Assembly (NCBI RefSeq): GCF_014874095.1
Contig: NZ_JADBEB010000001.1
Span: forward strand, 1,302,001-1,366,000
DNA: 64,000 nucleotides
Direction of reading: 5' to 3'
From: Plantactinospora soyae
Lineage (GTDB): Bacteria; Actinomycetota; Actinomycetes; Mycobacteriales; Micromonosporaceae
Position 1 is the first letter of the stretch. The number at the start of each line of letters is the position of its first letter. Positions 19,846-31,200 of the stretch are shown one piece after another. Under the pieces are notes generated by a model, which did no database searches, had not been told where the DNA came from, and saw only the letters and a list, made by a program, of their open reading frames with translations. A program made the translations under genes and the position numbers.

Positions 19846-22800
19846 TGTTCTTCCCCTCTGGCGTCGAACAGGGCCAGCACCCGGGCCACGTCGGACGGGT
19901 CGAGGTCCGTGTCCGGAAAATCTCCGCGGGCCGCGGCCCGGGCCTCGGTGTCTTCCCCGTCCGGCACGACCGCATCGGGCCGCGGGAGATCGGCTGCCGG
20001 CGGCCGGCTGGCACGCACGTGCGCGGCAAGCCGTGCGACCGTCGGCGCCGCGAATATGTCGCCCGGCGAGACGGCGATCCCGATCTTCTGCAGTTCCGCG
20101 GCGATCTGCACAATCAGCAGCGAGTCGCCGCCAAGCTCGAAGATGCTGTCGTCCGGCCCCGCCTGGGGTACGCCCAGCAGCCTGACCCACACCTGCGCGA
20201 TGGCCCGCTCGAGTGCGCCGGCATCGGACACATCGATGCCCGGCCGGTCGACGGCAGCCACGCCGGACACCTCCGCGCCGGACAGGTCGGCGCCGGTGTT
20301 CTCGGCGGCCGACAGCCGCGGGGTGACCAGGATGTGCGGTAGGTGCCGATTGGCCAGGACGATGTCGAAAGCCCGACGGCCCTCGGCCGTACCGATCCCT
20401 TCGCGGCCTGCCGGATGGTCCCGCCCGGGTACCGGAACCCGGCCGTGCGATGGTGCCGGCCGCAGCACGAACCCCTTGACCTCGACAGCCACCAGCCCGT
20501 CCGGGTCGGTGAAAGTGACGTCGGCGACCACGCTGTCGCCGGTGTCCTCGTGCCGCACCACCCGGGCGTATCCGGCCGCGGGCAGGTCCCGGTACACGAC
20601 GATCCGGCGGTACGCGGCCGGCAGGTAGTCCGCCTGCCCGGCGGCGGCCGCGCCCGTCGCCACGTCGAACAGCGCCGGGTGCAGCGGATGCGCTTCGAGA
20701 TCGTCGCCGAATTCGTTGGGCAGTTCGAGCCGGAGCAACGCCTCCCGCTCGCCCTGCCACCGCCCGGTCAGGCATCTCCACCGGGGACCGGTCTGCACCG
20801 CGTCCACGCCGGACCCACCCGTCCCGGCGTCCTCGACCGATCGGAGAGATGGCGACAGGGCGGCGACATCCACGGCCGGCTCGACGGTCTCCTCGCCGCG
20901 ATACGGGCCGATGCGGCCACTCGCGGCCACCCGTTCACCGGCGATCTCCCAGTCGTACGCGCCGTCGGCGGCAGGCCTCAACCGCAGCACGATCGCCGGA
21001 TCCTCGGTGTCGGAAACCGGCAGCGGACCGGCGAACACGGCGTCCAGGTACACCGGCGCCGGGCCGTGGAGCAGCCGGTGGCCGGCCAGCGCCAGCTCCA
21101 GCAGGGCGGTGCCGGGCAGCACGGACTCGTCCCGCAGCCGGTGTTCGCCGGCCAGCCAGCGAGTGTGCCGGCCCCACCGCACCAGCAGGTCGAAGCCGCC
21201 CCCGGCGGTCGGCTGGCGGCTGGCGAACAGCGGGTGTTCCAGCCGCGCTCCCTGCGCGCCGTGGCGCACCGCCATGCCGGTCTGCGACCAACGGTCCCAG
21301 CCGATGGCCACCGTACGCTCGCCCAGGTGGGCGAAGCTGTCGAGGAACGCGTTCGCGGCGGTGTACGCGGCCTGCCCGACCGCGCCGGTGGTCGCGAGCA
21401 CCGAGGAGCACAACACCACGTAGTCCGGCTGATCGGCCGCTGTCAGAAGGTGGAGCAGCAGCGTACCGGTCACCTTCGGGGCGAGGACCCGGGCCAGCTG
21501 ATCGTCGGTGCGCCGGGCGATCACCACGCCGTCGGGTACCCCGGCGGCGTGCACCACCCCGGCGATGCGCCCGAAGCGGGCACGGGCCACGTCGAGCGCG
21601 GCGGACAACTCCGCGGCATCGGTGACGTCGGCCTGCACCAGGCAGACGACGGTGCCGGCGGCGGCGAACCGCGCAAGCCTGGAGGCCAGCTCGGGCGGGC
21701 AGGACGCCGGGACGGCGCCCGGTGGGCGGACGGTGTGCCACGCCGGCCCGTCCGGCACCGGACCCCGGGTGAGCAGCAGCAGCGTCCGGCCCGGTTGCGT
21801 GGCGAGCTGCTCGGCGAGGGCGAGGCCCATCCCGCCCAGTCCACCGGTGATCACGTGCACGCCGCCGGCCGGGATCACCGGCACCGTCCCGGCCGCGTCC
21901 CCGGCCCCGGTCTGCCCGGTAGCCAGGGAGGGCCGGCTCGCACGGGGCACCAGGCGACGGCGACCCCGCACGGCCACCAGCGGGTCGGCGCCGCCACGCA
22001 GCTCGGCCAGCAACGCCTCGGCCGCCCGGGCGAGCGTGCGCGGAGTCCGATCGGCGAGGTCGAGGTCGACCGCCGCGAGCCGTAGGTTCGGCGACTCGAG
22101 AGGCACCACCCGGACCGCTCCCAGTACCGTGGCGGCCTGCGGGGTACGCGGTGGTTGCCCACCGATGCCATGCGCGGACTCGGTGGCCACCACGGTGCGC
22201 ACCGGCCTGCCGGGCAGGACCTCGGCGATGGCGCGGTGCAGCGACAGCAGGCCACCGACCGCGTTCAGTGCCTCACCGGCGACCTCGGCCACGGCCGGAT
22301 CCCCTGCCACGGGTAGCGAGGCGAAGCCGGCGGCTCGGCAGTCGATCACTGCGTCCGGCGTCTCCCCCCGCGCGACGAAGCGGGCGAGCAATACCGCGCA
22401 CCATTGCGAGTCCATCACCGGGGCGTGCGGCTCGACGGTCAGCACGCTGACATCGAGCCGGCGCAACAGGTCGACCACGTGGGGTCCCAGCGCAGGCCGG
22501 TCGGACCGCCCGGTGTCCAGGAGCACCAGCACGCGCTCGGGCAAGGCACCCGGACCCGCCGGTGGGGTGGGTGCCCAGTCGACCACATGAAGCCAGCCCG
22601 GTACGGCGTCGCCGGATGAGTACGCCGGCACCACGGGTGCCCGGCCCGGACGTGGTTCCCGGGTCGGGCGGAACCAGTGCCGGGTCGGCTCGAAGGGGTA
22701 CGTGGGCAGCGAGACCCGTCGCCGGCCGGACCGGTCGCCAAGTGCCGTCCACTCCACCTCGACACCCCGCTGCCACAGGCGGGCGAGGCTGGAGTACCGC

Positions 22801-25253
22801 GCGGGCGGGCCATCCGCGGTCGGCGGGTCGAGTGAGGCCAGCAGCGACAGGTCCGACCGGCCACCACGAGCCCTCCCGGGCAGCGACCGGGCCGGCCCGA
22901 TCTCGACGAGGGCGTCCGCTTCGATCGCGGCCAGCGCGTCCGAATACCGGACGGTCCGCCGCAGCTGCGCCGCCCAGTAGCTGGGCGAGGCGGCCTCGGC
23001 GTCGGAGAGCAGCCGACCGGTGACCGTGGAGATCACGGGGACGGTGGCCGGTCCGGTGGCGACGCCCGCAACCAGCTCCGCGAACCGGTCCGTGATGAGG
23101 TCGACGTGCCGGGAGTGGAAGGCGTGCCGGGTAGCCAGTCGTCGGGTCGCCACGCCGCGCCCGGCGAGTTGCTCGGCCAGCCCGTGAACGTCGGCCGGAG
23201 CGCCGGCCAGCACGCACCGGTCGGGGGCGTTGACCGCAGCGAGGTCGATCCCGTCCGACATCGCGCCGCTCGTGTCTAGAAACTCGCGCACGGCCGCCTC
23301 GGACAGGGGTACCGCCAGCATCGCCCCGGGCGGCAAGGTCGCGGTGAGCCGGCCCCGCTCGGCCACCAGGCGGGCCGCGTCGGGCAGGGTGAAGATCCCG
23401 GCCAGGCAGGCGGCGGCGAACTCGCCGATGCTGTGCCCCACCAGTGCGACCGGGCGCACCCCCAGGGCTGTCCACCAGCAGGCGAGTGCGTATTCCAGGG
23501 TGAACAGTGCGGGCTGCGCCTGCTCGGTGCGGTCGAAGCCGCCCGCGTGTCCGGGGTCGAGGAGCAGTTTGCGCAGCGGAGCGTCGGTCCACGGGCGTAG
23601 CGCCTCGAGGCACCGTTCGACGGCATCGCGGAACAACGGTTCGTCCTGATAGAGGTCCGCGGCCAGCCCGGGATGCCCGTGGCCCTGCCCGGCGAAGGAG
23701 AAGGCCACCTCTGGCGGGGCGTCGCCTCGAATCGCTGTGGCATCCCACCGGCCGTCGCCGGCCCGAACCAGGACGGGCCGCCGCCAGGGGTGGCTGCGCC
23801 GGCCCACCTGGAGCGTGAATGCCACGTCGCCGAGTGCCGGGCTCTTCGGCGCCTGCAGCGCGCCACGCATCCTGTCGGTCAGCCGGTCGAGTGCCGCCGG
23901 TGTCCGTGCCGACAGCGGCAACACCTGCCAGCCGGAGCCGCCAGAGCGCCGGCCCTCGGGCGGCGCCGACGGCGAATCACCCAGGACTACATGGGCATTC
24001 GTACCACCCACGCCGAAGGCGCTGACTCCGGCCACCCGGGTGCCGTCCGGTCCCGGCCACTCGGTCGCCTCGGTCAGCACCCGGAACGACGCCTCGCCGA
24101 CGGTCGGCCGGGGCTGCCGGACGCCGGGCATGCCCACGAGCGTGCGGTGTTGGAGACACAAGACGGTTTTGATCAGTCCGGCCATGCCGGCGCAGGTGTC
24201 AAGATGACCGACATTGGACTTGACCGAACCGAGCACCCGCATCGGATTCGGGGCATCCGCGAAGACCTGGCGCAGTGCGGCCAATTCGATCTCGTCGCCG
24301 AGCGGGGTGGCCGTGCCGTGCGCCTCCAGGTACGACACCTGTGCCGGACCCACACCCGCCACCGACTGCGCCGCGGCGATCACCCTGGCCTGTCCGGCGG
24401 CCGACGGTGCGGTGAACCCGACCTTCCGGCCGCCGTCGTTGTTGATCGCCGAGCCGAGCACCACCGCACGTACCGTGTCGCCGTCGGCCAGCGCGTCGGC
24501 CAGACGTTTCAGGACCACGGCCCCGACGCCGCTGCCGAACACGGTGCCGCTGGCGGCCACGTCGAACGGCCGGCAGTGGCCGTCCGGGGAGAGGATGCCG
24601 CCGTCGGAGTAGGTATAGCCGAGCCCCTGGAACACCCCGGCCGACACGGCCCCCGCCAGAGCGAGCTCACACTCCCCGCTGAGCACCGCCTCCGCGGCCA
24701 GGTGCAGCGCGACCAACGCCGACGAACACGCCGACTGCACGCTCATCGCCGGGCCGGTCAACCCCAGCAGGTACGCGGCCCGAGTGGCGAGATAGTCCTT
24801 GTCACTTGACGCCAGCCACTGCACGTCGCCCCGGTCGGTCAGCTCGTCCGCGTGTGGCAGCACCTCGTGAACGAGGTACGAGTTGAACCCCGCTGCCGCG
24901 TAGACACCCACGTCGCCGCGGAGCCGTCCGGGCACCTGCCCCGCGTCTTCCAGGGCGGCCACCGCGCATTCCAGGAACACCCGGTGCTGCGGATCCATCA
25001 GATGGGCGTCGCGCGGTGGGATGCCGAAGTAGGCCGCGTCGAAGCGGTCCAAGCCGTCGAGCACCCCACCGGCCGGGACGAACCGCTGGTCGTCCAGCCG
25101 CTCCGCGGGTACCCCGAGAGCCGCCAACTCCTCACGGGTCCGGACCGTGATACCTTCCCGGCCCGCCACCAGGTTCCGCCAGAACTCGTCCGCGTCGGCT
25201 GCTCCGGGGAACCGGCACGCGAGCCCGATGATGGCGACCGTGTCGTCATTCAT
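19842..25253 (-). CDS. Type I PKS module KS-AT-KR-DH-ACP
   Basis: 1803 aa. The KS spans 1-425, with Cys176 (QSACSSA), His312 (EAHGTAT) and His350 (SNVGHLD). The AT spans ~515-830, with the active serine in VGHSIGEF (S608) and the malonyl-CoA signature HAFH (710-713). The KR is next (ITGGLGGMG; SSVLATTG...YTAAN, with Ser, Tyr and Asn kept). A dehydratase-like domain then follows the KR instead of preceding it, with EHRLRDESVLPG at the HxxxGxxxxP position (Gly replaced by Asp) and HPALFD carrying the Asp. The ACP/PCP (LGGDSLLIVQ) is near the C-terminus. It extends the thiazolyl intermediate by two carbons; the outcome is a double bond if the DH works, otherwise a hydroxyl. There is no ER. The ATG overlaps the upstream NRPS stop (TGATG). 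Confidence 0.93.
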   Translation of the reverse strand: MNDDTVAIIGLACRFPGAADADEFWRNLVAGREGITVRTREELAALGVPAERLDDQRFVPAGGVLDGLDRFDAAYFGIPPRDAHLMDPQHRVFLECAVAALEDAGQVPGRLRGDVGVYAAAGFNSYLVHEVLPHADELTDRGDVQWLASSDKDYLATRAAYLLGLTGPAMSVQSACSSALVALHLAAEAVLSGECELALAGAVSAGVFQGLGYTYSDGGILSPDGHCRPFDVAASGTVFGSGVGAVVLKRLADALADGDTVRAVVLGSAINNDGGRKVGFTAPSAAGQARVIAAAQSVAGVGPAQVSYLEAHGTATPLGDEIELAALRQVFADAPNPMRVLGSVKSNVGHLDTCAGMAGLIKTVLCLQHRTLVGMPGVRQPRPTVGEASFRVLTEATEWPGPDGTRVAGVSAFGVGGTNAHVVLGDSPSAPPEGRRSGGSGWQVLPLSARTPAALDRLTDRMRGALQAPKSPALGDVAFTLQVGRRSHPWRRPVLVRAGDGRWDATAIRGDAPPEVAFSFAGQGHGHPGLAADLYQDEPLFRDAVERCLEALRPWTDAPLRKLLLDPGHAGGFDRTEQAQPALFTLEYALACWWTALGVRPVALVGHSIGEFAAACLAGIFTLPDAARLVAERGRLTATLPPGAMLAVPLSEAAVREFLDTSGAMSDGIDLAAVNAPDRCVLAGAPADVHGLAEQLAGRGVATRRLATRHAFHSRHVDLITDRFAELVAGVATGPATVPVISTVTGRLLSDAEAASPSYWAAQLRRTVRYSDALAAIEADALVEIGPARSLPGRARGGRSDLSLLASLDPPTADGPPARYSSLARLWQRGVEVEWTALGDRSGRRRVSLPTYPFEPTRHWFRPTREPRPGRAPVVPAYSSGDAVPGWLHVVDWAPTPPAGPGALPERVLVLLDTGRSDRPALGPHVVDLLRRLDVSVLTVEPHAPVMDSQWCAVLLARFVARGETPDAVIDCRAAGFASLPVAGDPAVAEVAGEALNAVGGLLSLHRAIAEVLPGRPVRTVVATESAHGIGGQPPRTPQAATVLGAVRVVPLESPNLRLAAVDLDLADRTPRTLARAAEALLAELRGGADPLVAVRGRRRLVPRASRPSLATGQTGAGDAAGTVPVIPAGGVHVITGGLGGMGLALAEQLATQPGRTLLLLTRGPVPDGPAWHTVRPPGAVPASCPPELASRLARFAAAGTVVCLVQADVTDAAELSAALDVARARFGRIAGVVHAAGVPDGVVIARRTDDQLARVLAPKVTGTLLLHLLTAADQPDYVVLCSSVLATTGAVGQAAYTAANAFLDSFAHLGERTVAIGWDRWSQTGMAVRHGAQGARLEHPLFASRQPTAGGGFDLLVRWGRHTRWLAGEHRLRDESVLPGTALLELALAGHRLLHGPAPVYLDAVFAGPLPVSDTEDPAIVLRLRPAADGAYDWEIAGERVAASGRIGPYRGEETVEPAVDVAALSPSLRSVEDAGTGGSGVDAVQTGPRWRCLTGRWQGEREALLRLELPNEFGDDLEAHPLHPALFDVATGAAAAGQADYLPAAYRRIVVYRDLPAAGYARVVRHEDTGDSVVADVTFTDPDGLVAVEVKGFVLRPAPSHGRVPVPGRDHPAGREGIGTAEGRRAFDIVLANRHLPHILVTPRLSAAENTGADLSGAEVSGVAAVDRPGIDVSDAGALERAIAQVWVRLLGVPQAGPDDSIFELGGDSLLIVQIAAELQKIGIAVSPGDIFAAPTVARLAAHVRASRPPAADLPRPDAVVPDGEDTEARAAARGDFPDTDLDPSDVARVLALFDARGEEQ

Positions 25254-28200
25254 CAGGCGTCCGAATCCCCGCGGGCCGCGCGCCGCCGTTGACGATGTGC
25301 CGCGCGCCGGTCAGGCTGCGGATCGCCCGTGACACCTGTGGACGTCGCCGGTGCCGCCGCGGTGGCCGGGGACGCGTCGAGCAACTCGGCCAGGTGCCGG
25401 ATGGTCGGCTGGGCGAACATCTCCACCATCGGCAGTTCCCGGCCGAATTCCTCGGCGATGCGCCGCTGTGCCCGCACCAGATGAATCGAGTTCGCGCCGG
25501 ACTCGAAGAGGTTGGCGTCCACGTCGATGGGAAGTCCGTCCATCACCTCCCGCCACAACGCCGCCAGCCGATCTATCGTGGGTCGTCGCGGCTCGCCGGC
25601 CGCGGTGTAAGTCCCGGATACCGGCACTGCGGCGGGTGGTGAGGCGGCCGGCCCGGGCGACTGCGCACGGAGCGCTGCCCGGTCGACCTTGCCGTTGGCC
25701 GACAGCGGCAACGCCTCGATCTCCCGGATCTGTTGCGGCACGAGGTAGGCCGGCAGCCTTTCGGCAAGCTCGGCCTGCAAGCGCTCGGGCAATGACCGCC
25801 GGGCGGACGCGGGTTGCGCCGGTCGTCCGGCCAGCAGCGTGTACAGCACGGTCTGGTTCTCCTCCAGCCCAAACGCCTCCCGCAGCGGGGGTGCGTAGAC
25901 GTCACCGATCGGGCACAACGCCACGTCCACCTCGGCCGACCGCTGTCTCAGCAGCTGTGCCATGGCGCCAGCCTCCAGCAGACAGAACCGCTCGCTCAGC
26001 GCCCCGTAGACCGGCTCGATCACGGTATTGCGGGCGATCAGGAAGACACCGAACCCGCAGGCTGCCACCAGCGCCCGGTTGGCCTCGCTGAACAGCCTCG
26101 GATCGAGGGGGCCACGATCGGTGCCATCGGCGCCGACCGCGACCAGGGAGGCGTCGGACGGGTCCAGGTAGTACGTTCCCGCGGCAAGCCCGCTGACGCC
26201 CCCCGGTGCTATCGCGACATACGTCTGTACCGGGTACAACCCGCCCGCCGAGCCGTAGCCGTAGCGCGGCACCCCGTCCTGATCCTGTCGGGTCAGCACC
26301 GTCAGCAGCGCCGCAAGCCCGGTGGCGGCCACCGGACCCGCTCCGAATGCGACGGCGGTGCTCCCGCGGGGCGCCGCGCCGGCCGGGTGGCCGGCGTCCA
26401 CGGACAGCGACGTCCGTGCCGCCGAAGACAGGTCGGTACGTCGGCCCGGCTGGCGCAGCCGCAGGTCCAGGGCGCGGAGCCGGTCGCCGTCGACGGCCGG
26501 GCCGCCGGACGCGCGATCGGGGACCACGTACGCGACCAGACGGGCCGCCGGTCCGGTGCCCTCGACCACCGCCGCCGCCTCCCGTACCCCTGCGGCCCGG
26601 CTCAGGGCCCCCTCGACCTCGCCGAGCTCGATACGCATTCCGCGCACCTTGACCTGGGAGTCCTCGCGGCCGAGAAACTCCAGGTTGCCGTCGGGCAGCA
26701 GCCGGGCGAGATCGCCGGTGCGGTAGAGGCGCTCGCCGGAAGCCGGATGTACCGGAAAGGCGAGCTCGGTGAGTTCCGGCGCGTTGCGGTATTCCATGGC
26801 CAGGCCGACCCCGGCGATGTACAACTCCCCCGGCACCCACCAGGGACGGCGGTGGAACTCCGCGTTCAGCACGACCATCCGCTGATTGCGCATTGGCCGC
26901 CCGTACGGGATGCTCGGCCGCTCCGGATCGACGTGCTCGATGGGATGCAGCACCGACCAGATCGACGCCTCGGTGGCGCCGCCCAGGCTGATCACCGCGG
27001 CCTTCGGGGCCGCCGACCGGATCGTGTCCGGCATCGTCACCGGGATCCAGTCACCGCTGAGCAACACCAGCCGCAGCCGGTCCAGCCGGGTCGCCGGGTT
27101 GCCACGGCCGTACGCCAGCAGCATTTCCATGAGCGCCGGCACCGAGTTCCACACCGTGACGTCGTGCTCGTCGATCAGTCGTGACCAGGCCGCCGGATCG
27201 CGCTCCTCACCCTGCCCCGCGAGCACGAGGGTGGCACCGGCGGCGAGGGTGCCGAACACGTCCCAGACGGAGAGGTCGAACCCGAGAGCCGACAGACCGA
27301 AGACCCGATCGTCGGGACCGAGCCCGAATCGACCGTCGATGTCCGTCACCGTGTTGAGCGCGCCCCGGTGATCGATCAACACCCCCTTGGGCTCGCCGGT
27401 GGAGCCGGAGGTGTAAATGACGTACGCGGGATCGCCGGGGGCGGTCGCCACCGGCTGCGACGGGGGCTCGTCGGCTGTCTTGAGGGCGTCGGCGAATCGC
27501 ACCACCGCCAGCCCGTCCGGTACCCGGGATTCGGGGTCGGTACCGGGCGGCGCCACCACCGCCATGGCCCCGGAGTGTCGCAACGACCGGGCCAGCCGGG
27601 GCGCCGGGAGATCGGTGTCCAGCGGGAGATACACGGCGCCGGCCCGCAGCACGCCGATCACGGCGGCCACCTGCTCCCAGCCGCGGTTGGTCAGCACGCC
27701 GACGACGTCGCCGGGGCGCACCCCGGCCCGCGCGACCGCGTGGGCCACCCGTGCCGAGGCGTCGGCGAGCTCGCCGTAGTTGACATCGCCGGTTGCGGAG
27801 ACGACCGCGAGGTGTCCGGGGGTACGCGCCGCCTGCGCCAGGAACGGCTCGTGCAGCAACCCGTCGGGAATCGGCCCGGCGGTGTCGTTGAGCGCGTCGA
27901 ACGCGGTGGCGTGCGCGGGTGGCAGCAGTTCCCGGCTGGTTTCCCGCCAGGCCGCTTCGTCGGCGGCCAGTTCCTCGAGCAGCCGCACGTACGCGCCGAA
28001 CATGTCGTCCAGCAGCCCGTCAGGGAACAGGGCATCGACGCTGTCCCAGGTCAGCCGGAGCCGTCCGCCGTCCTCGGCGATCTGATGGTCCAGCCACACC
28101 TGTGGGGTCTGCGTGATGGTGTGCACCACGCGCGCGTTCAACTGGTCGAGGATCTCCTCGGCGGCACTCCCGCCGGCGCCGGGCGCGCCCAGTTCGCTCG

Positions 28201-31200
28201 TGAAAACGACCGGCATGGCGGCGAGCGTGACGCCGCGTCGCCGCGCCAGCTCGCCGGCCACCCACACTCCGCTGACCAGCCGGTGCTCCAGGTCCTCCCA
28301 CAGCTGCCGACCGACCGCGTGGGCGCGGTCGAGGAAGCTGCCCGCGGTCGCCGAGGCGATCTCCAGAAGCGTCAGCGCGGTGAAGTCGCCCACCAGCTCG
28401 GGCAGGTCGGGGTGGTCGCCGTCGCGGTTGAACAGGGTGAGGTTGATGGTGAAACGGTCCCGGGCCGACCAGGTTCCCAGCACGGTGGCGTACGCGGTGA
28501 GTGCCAGCACCGACGGCGTGATCTGGGCGGCCGCGGCCCGATCCTGGAGCGCCGCCCAGGTCTTCCGCGACAGGTACGCCTCGCGGCGGCGGAACCGGGT
28601 GTGGTCGAGATCCTCGGCGCGGCGGGCCAGCGGGAGTGCCGGCGCCGACGGCAACGTGTCCAGCCGGTCGCGCCAGTACGCGAGGTCGCCCTCGTATCCG
28701 GGCCCGGCGCGGCGAGTCTGGTCGGCGAGGACATAGTCGCGGAACGAGAGGGCGAGCGGGCGCCCCTCCCGCCGGCCCTGGTAAACGGCCAGCAGTTCGT
28801 GCAGCAGTTGCCGCACACTCCCGCCGTCGGCGATGAGGGTGTCCACGCTCAGGTGCAGGCGCGTCCGGATCGGGTCGAGGCGGCTGGCCCGCAACTCGAA
28901 CAGCGGCCACCGGTCGGCCGGCAGGACCTGATGCGACATCCGCTCCCGCGATGCGGCCAGCCGTGCATCCCGCTCGTCGGCCGGCAGGTCGGACAGGTCA
29001 TCGACGGCCACCTGGTAGTCGGGAGTCTCCGGCAGGATCCGCTGCCGGCCCTCGTCGTCGACGACCAGGCGCAGAGCGTCGTGCCGGCGGACGAGTTTCT
29101 GCCAGGCCGCCGACAGCCGGTCCGGGTCGAGGTTCGGCCCTTCGAGTTCCAGGTACAGGTGACAGGACACGTCACCGCCGACGGTGCCGCTGCGCCCGAT
29201 CCAGTAGGCCCGCTGCACATCGGTGAGTGGAAAGGGGTCGTGGCGGTGCGCCGGGTCCGGTCGCAGGATCATGTCGTCGTGGTGGTCACCGGCCGCGGTG
29301 GAGCGCCCCGCGTCGACCGCGGCCGCGAGTGCGGCCACCGTCGGTGTGCTCAACAGGATCCGTAGCGGCACCTGCACCCCGAACTCTCGCCGAATCGCTG
29401 TGACGACCTGGGTGGCCAGCAGCGAGTGGCCACCGAGCAGGAAGAAGTCATCGGCGGTACCGACCCGGTTGACACGCAGAACCTCGCGCCAGATGGCGCA
29501 GACCCGCTCCTCGGTGGCCGTCGCCGGTGGCACGTACCCGACGTCCGCAGCCGCGGACTCCGATACCGGGAGCGCGGACCGGTCGACCTTGCCGTTGGCG
29601 GTGACCGGCAGCGCATCGAGCACGACGAACCTGGACGGAATCATGTAGCCGGGCAGCTGAGCGGCAAGCCCGTCGCGCAGCTCCGCCGGCGTCGGCGTTC
29701 TCCCGGACGGCTCCGCGACCAGATAGGCGGCCAGCCCGGCCCGCTCGGTGCCCAGCCCGTACGGGGTGACCACGCATTGCGCCACACCGGGCAGTCCGGC
29801 AAGGGCCGCTTCCACCTCCCCGGTTTCGATGCGGAAGCCCCGGATCTTCACCTGGTGGTCGTCGCGGGACAGGTATTCCACCCGGCCGTCGGCACGGGTC
29901 CGAACCACGTCCCCGGTCCGGTAGATCGTCTCGGCCGGATGACTCGAATCGGCGACGAACCGTTCACGGGTGACTTCCGGCCGGCCGAGGTAGCCGGCGC
30001 TCACCCCGGCGCCGCCGATGAGGAGCTCGCCGGGGACCCCGACGGGGACCCGCCGCCCGTACGGGTCGACCACCCGCAGCGTCGTACCGGCGATCGGCCT
30101 GCCGATGGTGACCGGCGTGGCGGCCGGGTCCACGACGTCGGTGGTCGACCACACCGTGGTTTCGGTCGGGCCGTACATGTTGTGGAGTGACCCGCGCAGG
30201 TGCGGGGCGAGCCGGCCGACCAGGTCGGCGTCCAGCGGCTCTCCGCCGAGCAGCAGCTGGCGCAGGTCGCCGAGTGCGCCGGGCTCCCGTTCGGCGAGCA
30301 GGGCGCGGGCCAGTGAGGGGGTGCACTGCAGGTGCGTGACGCTGTGTCGGCGGATCAGTTCGGTCAGCTCCACCGGCGGCGCCACCGTGGGCGCCGCGGA
30401 CGCGGCGGTCACCGCGGCCGCGTGCAGGGCCGCCAACCGCGGCAGTCCGGCGAGGGCGGCGTCGGCCGGCACCCCGAAGTCGACCAGGCAGGCGATCTCG
30501 TCGACGCCCGCCTGTGCGAGCCGCTGGACCAGGGGCAGCCGGTCCTCGGCGGTGCCGATCAGCGACGCGTCCCGCAGGTAGCGGTCACATGCGTGGTCGA
30601 GCAACGCCTCCTCGTCCTCGGGCGTGAAGTCGGCCGCTCGTACGTCCACTCCGAGCCGGCGAGCCGTGGATTCGATCAGCCCGACCGAGGACCGCAGATA
30701 CTGCCGGAACGGCTGCCAGGCCACCGAGCGGACATCCGCTCCATCGGCTCCGATGAAGGTGTGCACCATGAGCGTCACGTGTCCGGTGCCCGGGTGGCCT
30801 GCGTCCTGCCAGGCCCTCCGGTAGATGTCGATGCGCTCGGCGAGTTCCTCGACGGTCTGACCGAGCAGGTGGGTGAGAAGGCGGGCGCCGATCTGCCCGG
30901 CCCGGCGACAGGTCTCCGGATTGCCGGACGAGGTCAGCCAGTACGGCAGCTCCGCCTGCACCGGCCGGGGCAGCACGCCCACCAGCACCTCTTCGCCGTC
31001 CGGGCCGGGAAACGGCAGCTTCTCGCCGCGCCACAGCCGTCGTACCTGGTCGATGCTCTCGGCTGTCCTGCGCTGACGGTCGTGGTAGGCGTCGGGGGCG
31101 AGGACGAAATCGTTGGCATGCCAGCCGGAGGCGAACGACAGGCCGACCCGGCCGCCGGAGAGGTTGTCGACCACCGCCCAGTCCTCGGCCACGCGGGCCG

